42,754 nt of DNA from Opitutales bacterium (lineage in GTDB: Bacteria; Verrucomicrobiota; Verrucomicrobiia; Opitutales; Opitutaceae): NCBI GenBank assembly GCA_900299415.1, contig OMJT01000162.1, positions 1 to 42,754 on the forward strand, in the 5' to 3' direction. The notes under the pieces were generated by a model. That model was not told the origin of the DNA. It did no database searches and saw only the letters and a list, made by a program, of their open reading frames with translations. The position numbers and the translations under genes are program-made. Positions 37,241-42,754 of the stretch are shown here, piece by piece. Each line of letters starts with the position of its first letter. Positions within the stretch are counted from its first letter, which is position 1.

Positions 37241-38122
37241 GTGTCTTCCGCCCACCTTCCACCGCCTGCCGGCCAGCCCTATCGCGGTCGCCTCGCGCCC
37301 TCGCCCACGGGCTACCTGCACCTCGGCCATGCGCGGACCTTCTGGATCGCCGCCGAGCGGGCCCGGGCCGCGGGCGGAGTGCTGGTGCTGCGCAACGAGG
37401 ACCTCGATGCGGTGCGCTTCCGGCTCGATTTTGCCGCGGCGCAGCTGGAAGACCTGCGCTGGCTAGGGCTCGCGTGGCAAGAGGGACCCGATGTTGGTGG
37501 CCCGCACGGACCCTACGAGCAGAGCCGGCGCCGCCCCTTCTACCGCGCGGCCCTGGAACAGCTCCACGCCGCTGGCCTGATCTTCCCCTGCACCCGATCG
37601 CGCCGCGATGTCATCGGGGCCGCCGGCGCCCCGCATGAGCAGCCCGGTGCGGACCAAGAGCCAGTCTATCCGCGCGAATTCCGCCCCACCGCCGGAACCG
37701 CACTGCCGCCGCTCGGCGAGACGATCGGTGTCAACTGGCGCTTCCGGGTGCCTGATGACCTGCCGATGGAATTCACCGACGGACAGTCCGGCCCGCAGAC
37801 TGCCGTGGCTGGCCGGGATTTCGGCGACTTCCTCGTGTGGCGGAAGGACGATGTCCCGAGCTACCAGCTGGCTTGCATGGTGGACGACGCGGCGATGGGC
37901 ATCACCGAAGTCGTCCGCGGCGCCGACCTGATCCGGTCCACCTTCCGCCAGATTCTGCTCTACCGCGCCCTTGGCCGCCGCGTCCCGGCGTTCTTCCACT
38001 GCCCACTGATGCTCGACGACCGCGGTGAACGCCTTGCCAAGCGGCACGACGCGCTCAGCCTGCGGACACTGCGCGCGCAGGGCGCAACCCCCGGGGAAAT
38101 TCGCACCCAATACCTTTCATGA
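37241..38122 (+). CDS. gluQ: Glutamyl-Q tRNA(Asp) synthetase
   Basis: YRGRLAPSPTGYLHLGHARTFWIAAERARAAGGVLVLRNEDLDAVR...RGADLIRSTFRQILLYRAL...RGERLAKRHDALSL (KMSKS-like KR); GTG start avoids the repeat-encoded N-terminus. Confidence 0.88.
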   Translation: MSSAHLPPPAGQPYRGRLAPSPTGYLHLGHARTFWIAAERARAAGGVLVLRNEDLDAVRFRLDFAAAQLEDLRWLGLAWQEGPDVGGPHGPYEQSRRRPFYRAALEQLHAAGLIFPCTRSRRDVIGAAGAPHEQPGADQEPVYPREFRPTAGTALPPLGETIGVNWRFRVPDDLPMEFTDGQSGPQTAVAGRDFGDFLVWRKDDVPSYQLACMVDDAAMGITEVVRGADLIRSTFRQILLYRALGRRVPAFFHCPLMLDDRGERLAKRHDALSLRTLRAQGATPGEIRTQYLS

Positions 38123-38646
38123 CCAGAATCGGCATCATCAACGTCTCCGACCGGGCGAGCGCCGGGATCTATGAGGACACTCCCGGACAGGCTTGCACGG
38201 CGCTGCTACGCGAATGGATCGCCACGCCCTTTGAGACGGATTACAAGGTGGTACCCGACGAGCAACCCGTGATCGAGGTCGAGTTGCGTCGGATGGCCGA
38301 CGCAGCGGGCTGCTGCCTGGTCGTGACGACCGGCGGCACCGGTCCGGCGCCGCGCGACGTGACACCCGAGGCCACGGCCGCGGTCTGCGCGAAGCTGCTG
38401 CCGGGCTTCGGCGAGCTAATGCGCGCCACCTCGCTAAAGTACGTGCCCCCCGCGATCCTCTCCCGCCAGACCGCCGGCATCCGCGGCCGCACCCTCATCG
38501 TGAACCTGCCCGGCCGGCCGAAGTCGATCCGCGAGAACCTCGCGGCAGTCTTCCCCGCCATCCCCTACTGCATCGACTTGATAGGCGGCCCGCGTCTCGA
38601 GGCCACGCCGGCCGCGCCGCACGTGTTCCGGCCCAATTCCGGCTGA
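38119..38646 (+). CDS. mog: MogA/MoaB family molybdenum cofactor biosynthesis protein
   Basis: IGIINVSDRASAGIYEDTPG, LVVTTGGTGPAPRDVTPEAT, NLPGRPKSIRENLAAVFPAIPYCIDLIGG; ATGA overlap with gluQ. Confidence 0.9.
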   Translation: MTRIGIINVSDRASAGIYEDTPGQACTALLREWIATPFETDYKVVPDEQPVIEVELRRMADAAGCCLVVTTGGTGPAPRDVTPEATAAVCAKLLPGFGELMRATSLKYVPPAILSRQTAGIRGRTLIVNLPGRPKSIRENLAAVFPAIPYCIDLIGGPRLEATPAAPHVFRPNSG

Positions 38647-38648
38647 GG

Positions 38649-39002
38649 TCAATGTCCGGGCAGGCGGCTGTTGTGCCAACCAGCAGGCAAAACCGACTCG
38701 GGGCCAATGATATAGACCCGGTAGTAGAGCCAGAAGATCATCAGCCCCAGCACCAACAGGAAACCCGCCTCCCCCAGGGATCCACCCTTGCGACGGCTGT
38801 GACGCTGCAACATGGCGACCAAGGCCCCGATGGCCGGGGCGACGACGAAGCCCACGAAGGAACCTCCGACCAGCACCATCCCCATGATCGCGGCGGTCCG
38901 AACGAGCGGGTCCGCGAACATGCGGGCCTTGTAGCTCACCAGCTCCACACAGAGGTTTAGCAGCAGCAGGCAGCACGGCAGGATATAATAATTGCGGACC
39001 AC
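38649..39002 (-). CDS. Hypothetical small membrane protein
   Basis: GTG start, VVRNYYILPCCLLLLNLCVELVSYKARMFADPLVRTAAIMGMVLVGGSFVGFVVAPAIGALVAMLQRH...LLVLGLMIFWLYYRVYIIG. Confidence 0.6.
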   Translation of the reverse strand: MVRNYYILPCCLLLLNLCVELVSYKARMFADPLVRTAAIMGMVLVGGSFVGFVVAPAIGALVAMLQRHSRRKGGSLGEAGFLLVLGLMIFWLYYRVYIIGPESVLPAGWHNSRLPGH

Positions 39003-39095
39003 CCCTTCGTTTTTCACCGGCCAGAACGTTTGGCTCCGTCCCTGAGTTTGACAGCCTGAAAATTTACGCCCCACTCCTCGGTTTACCCATTCCCC

Positions 39096-39542
39096 ATGAT
39101 CAACCTCTCGGCACCCGACTTCACCCAGCATCCGCCCCGCAGCACCCGCGTACGCCTCGGCGGCTACGCCCATCTGCCACGTCTCCTCGACAAGGCCCGT
39201 GCCCATATCGGCGGCAAGCTGGGCGAGTACAAGTGGAACTGCCCCCTCGACAAACGTTTCTTTTCTTTCACGGGTATCGATGCCGACGCCCTGCTCGCCG
39301 AAGTGAAGCTGGGTCGCAGCGATGTCGAAATGCTGGCGTGGGTGGCCGCGCGCGACAAACACCTGACCCACGAAGTCATCGCCTGGTCGGCTTGGCTCGA
39401 GCAGAATGGCCCCGGCGGCGCCCCTGGACACGAATGGATCGCCAGCACACTGAAGAATGCCGGTTCCGGCCGCGACGACATCCGCTCGTTTGCCGACATG
39501 TTGGACCTCGACGACTACCTGTCTTACGGCGGGAAAGCTTGA
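39096..39542 (+). CDS. DUF5069 domain-containing protein
   Basis: RSTRVRLGGYAHLPRLLDKARAHIGGKLGEYKWNCPLDKRFFSFTGIDADALL is the DUF5069 pattern. Confidence 0.85.
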   Translation: MINLSAPDFTQHPPRSTRVRLGGYAHLPRLLDKARAHIGGKLGEYKWNCPLDKRFFSFTGIDADALLAEVKLGRSDVEMLAWVAARDKHLTHEVIAWSAWLEQNGPGGAPGHEWIASTLKNAGSGRDDIRSFADMLDLDDYLSYGGKA

Positions 39543-39552
39543 GGGCTTGCCT

Positions 39553-39927
39553 CTAGAGCTCGGTGTATTTCTCGGAGCGGCCGCGAGACTTGGCCACCGG
39601 GTACTTCTTGGCATTGGCCTCTATCTTCGCGTCGATTGCCGCGGAGACATCGATGTCTGTAGCATTGGCAAACTGCAGGGCATAGATCACCACGTCGGCC
39701 AGTTCCTCGGCGATTTTCCCCCGGCGCACGGGGTCCTGAGCCCGGCTGCGGGACTCCTCCGGCGTAGACCAAAGGAAGTGCTCCATCAGCTCCCCCGCTT
39801 CGGCGGCGAGTGCCATGCTGAGGTTCTTCGGGGCGTGAAACTGTTCCCAGTCGCGCTCGTGGACGAACTCGATCAGGCGAGACCGGAGCTGGGCGACCGT
39901 GACAGTGGCGTCGGTGAGGTTCGGCAT
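39553..39927 (-). CDS. Nucleotide pyrophosphohydrolase (MazG-like / dCTPase-like)
   Basis: FVHERDWEQFHAPKNLSMALAAEAGELMEHFLWSTPEES...KIAEELADVVIYALQFANATDID. Confidence 0.92.
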   Translation of the reverse strand: MPNLTDATVTVAQLRSRLIEFVHERDWEQFHAPKNLSMALAAEAGELMEHFLWSTPEESRSRAQDPVRRGKIAEELADVVIYALQFANATDIDVSAAIDAKIEANAKKYPVAKSRGRSEKYTEL

Positions 39928-39990
39928 GGCCGCACCCTGGGCACCGGGGCCCTATGACGCAACCCGGCGGGCGGGCCCCAAATTTACACT

Positions 39991-40006
39991 TGGCACGCCG
40001 GTTGCA
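39991..40006 (+). promoter_or_regulatory. Sigma-54 (RpoN) -24/-12 promoter
   Basis: TGGCACG-CCGG-TTGCA; GG-N10-GC spacing exact; intergenic between divergent MazG-like and Hsp20-like genes. Confidence 0.8.
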
Positions 40007-40266
40007 TTATGCACCGTGTCACCTCGTTCCAATGACCGGGTATTCCAAACCTCTCCGCGGCACCGCCGGCACTTCGTCCACGAAGGCCGTCGCTTGCTTC
40101 TGCCGCGCCCAGATGCGCCCGGTCGTCCAACATTGGAACATCCAGACCGGCGCGGGCTTCTAGGCCTAAACCTCCGAACCAACGGAACCAGTTTAGCCCA
40201 CCTGAAGCCCGGAGGTCCCAGACCCCCGAGAGAGCACCTGCTTTTTCCCACCAATTCACCTTTGCC

Positions 40267-40656
40267 ATGAACACCATGAACGCAGCCCTGACCACCACCA
40301 GCCGTCGTCCGAGCCCGAGCAAAACGCCCCAAGCGTTTCGCCGGCCGAACTTCGACTGCCGTGACCTGCCGGCCGAGCTGCGCCTTGTGATCTACGTCCC
40401 AGGCACCGCTGCCTCGGGCGTAGAGATCGAGGCCCGCGGCCCCGACCTCACGGTCACGGCGCACAAGAATCATTTCGTGCGTCTGAACTGGACGGCACTC
40501 CACCTCGAGGCCGTGCAGCAGGACTACCGGCTCAAGCTCCGGCTGGGCCATGGCTTTGCCTACCCGGATATGAAGGCCGAGATCGGCGATGGCATCCTGA
40601 CGCTGACCATCCCGAAGAGGAACGCCGCCGGTCTCGGCGCGCGCCAGGCCGCCTGA
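40267..40656 (+). CDS. Hsp20/alpha-crystallin family small heat-shock protein
   Basis: LRLVIYVPGTAASGVEIEARGPDLTVTAHK...YRLKLRLGHGFAYPDMKAEIGDGILTLTIPKRN (alpha-crystallin domain, DGILTLTIPK). Confidence 0.85.
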   Translation: MNTMNAALTTTSRRPSPSKTPQAFRRPNFDCRDLPAELRLVIYVPGTAASGVEIEARGPDLTVTAHKNHFVRLNWTALHLEAVQQDYRLKLRLGHGFAYPDMKAEIGDGILTLTIPKRNAAGLGARQAA

Positions 40657-40664
40657 GGATTATC

Positions 40665-40726
40665 CCGGCCGTGACGTCGCACGCCCTTCCCGCCTGAGAA
40701 GGCAACGGGCGTGTCGTCACGGCCGG
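40665..40726. repeat. Long imperfect palindrome/hairpin 3' of the Hsp20-like gene
   Basis: ccggccgtgacgtcgcacgccc...gggcgtgtcgtcacggccgg; about 20-nt arms, no strong U-tract. Confidence 0.7.
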
Positions 40727-40811
40727 TTATCTAATTCCGGATCAAGCTCGCTCGATCGGGTGCCGGAAGCGCCAATCTGCCGCCGCCACCCGGCGTCACG
40801 GATTCCGGCAT

Positions 40812-40841
40812 AAAAAAGGGCCGTGCCCGAAGGCACGGCCC
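40812..40841 (-). terminator. Rho-independent terminator of the 40865..42385 MFS gene
   Basis: gggccgtgcc-cgaa-ggcacggccc with A6 on + strand. Confidence 0.85.
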
Positions 40842-40864
40842 GAAAACCGGACGTTTGCTAAGAA

Positions 40865-42385
40865 CTAGTGGGAGCTGGCGCTCAGGTCCACCGCCTTGTA
40901 GCCACCCTTCGACTTGAAGTAGAAGGCGAGGATACCGAAGCCGATCGCCATCAGGAGCGGGAGAACCGCAAACTGCACCAGCAGGTGCTGCTTGGCCGTC
41001 GCGAGGGCATCGTCGATCGGCTTCTTGGTCGCTTCCGGAACCTTCGCGTAGGCGACTTCGTCGAGGGCTTGCGAGGTCACGCCGAAGTTGAGGCCCCGGA
41101 TGATCGGGAACGTCGTCTCAGGCTTCATGACGGTCTTATGGATCGCCGCGTTGGTCGCCATGACGGTTTCGTCGACCTTCTTATCCTGCAGCGCGCCAAG
41201 GAAGGGCCCACCGAGAATACCGACCGCGATCATGCCCATGCCGCCCATCGCGTTGAGGGTGAGCGCTCCGCCCTTCGGGAACTGCTCGGATACGGTGCCG
41301 AGCATGGTGGGCCAGAAGAAGCTCTTGCCCATGCCGTACAAGGTCGCGCCGACGAAGATCATCGCGGCACCGGTGCCGGCATTGGCCAGCACGACCAGGC
41401 CGAGGGCAGCAATGAGCGAACAGGCGCAGAGCAGACCAAGGGGCCCGAGGGCGCGAACGAAGGGACCGGCGCCGAAGACGCGGAGGATGACCATCAGCAG
41501 TGAGGTGTAGATGAGCACGTAGGCGCCGTTGCTGCCCAGGATCGGGGTAAGCAGCGCGGTCACCCAGCTGTCGGTGCCGAGTTCGGTGGTGGCCAGCAGC
41601 ATCATGATCACGAGCAGGAAGACGAACATCGGGCGGCCAAAGCTCTTGATCTTCACCGCAAAGATCGCGGTCGGGATCAGGGTGATGGTCCAGATGATCG
41701 CGGTCGACAGGCTCTGACCGAATACGCCGAGCACCGAATCAATCGCGAGGGCGGTGAAGTACGAAATGAGCAGGCAGCCGGCCCAGCCGAACTCCTTGAG
41801 CATATCCGTGTAGGAAACACCGGCTGCGACGCGCTCGTTGACCGGGAATTTGCAGCCCAGCATCATCACGCCGTAAACGATCGCGGGCACCAGGAAGAGA
41901 CCGATCTTCATCTGCCAGGCAACGCTGCCGAGAGCGATAAACAGCAGACCGGCGATGACTTGGCCACCCGCCCAACCCGAGTGGAGGATGTTGAGATGCT
42001 TGATCTTGTCCTTCGCGTACATCGTCGCCACGACGGGGTTCGTCACGGCCTCAACCACACCGTTCGCCAGCGCGAAGATGAAGGTGCCGATGTAAAGCTG
42101 GGCGTAGGAGTGGGCCGTCATCGTGATGATAGCCGAGCTCACGTGTCCCACCCAGGCCAGGACCATCGCCCGCCCGTAGCCGATCTTGTCGACGAACAGC
42201 GCGACGAAGATGATGCTGAGCGCGAACGGGAACAGGCCGGCGCCGTTGAGCACACCCAGCTGGGTGGCACTCAGGTTCATTTCCTTGCCCCAGGTATCGA
42301 GCAGGAACGCACGGACAATGAAGCCAAATGCAGTTGTAATAATTGCGATGACGCTAGCCGCGAACAATCGGGTGTTTTTATCCAT
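40865..42385 (-). CDS. MFS transporter (sugar-transporter-like)
   Basis: MDKNTRLFAASVIAIITTAFGFIVRAFLLDTWGKEMNLSATQLGVLNGAGLFPFALSIIFVALFVDKIGYGRAM...; about 12 hydrophobic segments. Confidence 0.9.
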   Translation of the reverse strand: MDKNTRLFAASVIAIITTAFGFIVRAFLLDTWGKEMNLSATQLGVLNGAGLFPFALSIIFVALFVDKIGYGRAMVLAWVGHVSSAIITMTAHSYAQLYIGTFIFALANGVVEAVTNPVVATMYAKDKIKHLNILHSGWAGGQVIAGLLFIALGSVAWQMKIGLFLVPAIVYGVMMLGCKFPVNERVAAGVSYTDMLKEFGWAGCLLISYFTALAIDSVLGVFGQSLSTAIIWTITLIPTAIFAVKIKSFGRPMFVFLLVIMMLLATTELGTDSWVTALLTPILGSNGAYVLIYTSLLMVILRVFGAGPFVRALGPLGLLCACSLIAALGLVVLANAGTGAAMIFVGATLYGMGKSFFWPTMLGTVSEQFPKGGALTLNAMGGMGMIAVGILGGPFLGALQDKKVDETVMATNAAIHKTVMKPETTFPIIRGLNFGVTSQALDEVAYAKVPEATKKPIDDALATAKQHLLVQFAVLPLLMAIGFGILAFYFKSKGGYKAVDLSASSH

Positions 42386-42434
42386 AGCAGGGATTGGGTT
42401 TGGGGTGGGAACGGAGGCCCACTCCAACTTCCCG

Positions 42435-42453
42435 CTTCTTGCTGTGCAAGAAG
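42435..42453. promoter_or_regulatory. Perfect operator-like palindrome upstream of MFS gene
   Basis: CTTCTTGC-TGT-GCAAGAAG. Confidence 0.5.
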
Positions 42454-42454
42454 A

Positions 42455-42476
42455 GATTTCTGCGCGCCCGGAAATC
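42455..42476. promoter_or_regulatory. Second inverted repeat upstream of MFS gene
   Basis: GATTTC-TGCGCGCCCG-GAAATC. Confidence 0.4.
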
Positions 42477-42547
42477 GCGCGGATGAAAGCATCTTTTTTG
42501 CAATTGAGGCGCAACCTTTCGCGGATCTCGGAGTCAACTTAGCCTGC

Positions 42548-42754
42548 ATGCCCTTCCCCGTCCCGTTCATCCGCCCCCATGTTGCCGAGGATCCGCCCGC
42601 CTTCGTCCGGGTGGTTTCACGCAGCGATGTGGCGTGGAACCGGCGGGGGGTTCGGGCGCCGCCGCTCGGGATCCCGCCCCCGGGCCGGGCGCTCACCCCC
42701 AGGCCCTCCGAAACAAACAAGACGCCCCACCGCGGGGGGGCCCGGAGGGCAACG
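42548..42754 (+). CDS. Possible partial CDS running off the right edge
   Basis: ATG MPFPVPFIRPHVAEDPPAFVRVVSRSDVAWNRRG... open to the end; no family recognised and long G/C homopolymers make the frame uncertain. Confidence 0.25.
   Translation, partial: MPFPVPFIRPHVAEDPPAFVRVVSRSDVAWNRRGVRAPPLGIPPPGRALTPRPSETNKTPHRGGARRAT

Noticed and set aside
42277-42720. 147-aa minus ORF upstream of the MFS transporter
   Set aside because: Overlaps the MFS start region in another frame; no domain, low-complexity

Overview
GC-rich bacterial chromosomal segment that reads as Verrucomicrobia/Opitutaceae-like; this placement is inferred from gene content and style, not from a search. It is densely coded, mostly with housekeeping and ordinary accessory genes: queG (partial), shikimate kinase, FKBP PPIase, purD, LMW-PTP, glyA, rsmB, a large GreA-type factor, ECF sigma/FecR/TonB receptor, ptsI, UvrD-type helicase, BrkB/YihY, PpiD/SurA-like, TolC, miaA, lipid kinase, LOG, gluQRS, mog, MazG-like, Hsp20 and two MFS transporters. 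I recognised no rRNA, tRNA, CRISPR array, transposon or prophage. The most interesting items are: (i) a LOG/SLOG-type protein whose N-terminal half appears to carry a dUTPase/dCTP-deaminase-like beta domain, overlapping purD by 1 nt; (ii) a GreA factor with a ~450-aa N-terminal extension; (iii) a near-perfect sigma-54 promoter with a ~250-nt leader upstream of an Hsp20-like gene; (iv) an imperfect intergenic GTGRAA-type repeat in at least three copies, two of them inverted between divergent genes; (v) several operator- or hairpin-like palindromes in intergenic regions; (vi) an ECF sigma/FecR/STN-TonB locus followed by a solitary acyl carrier protein. I do not see a clear multi-gene novel defence or biosynthetic system.
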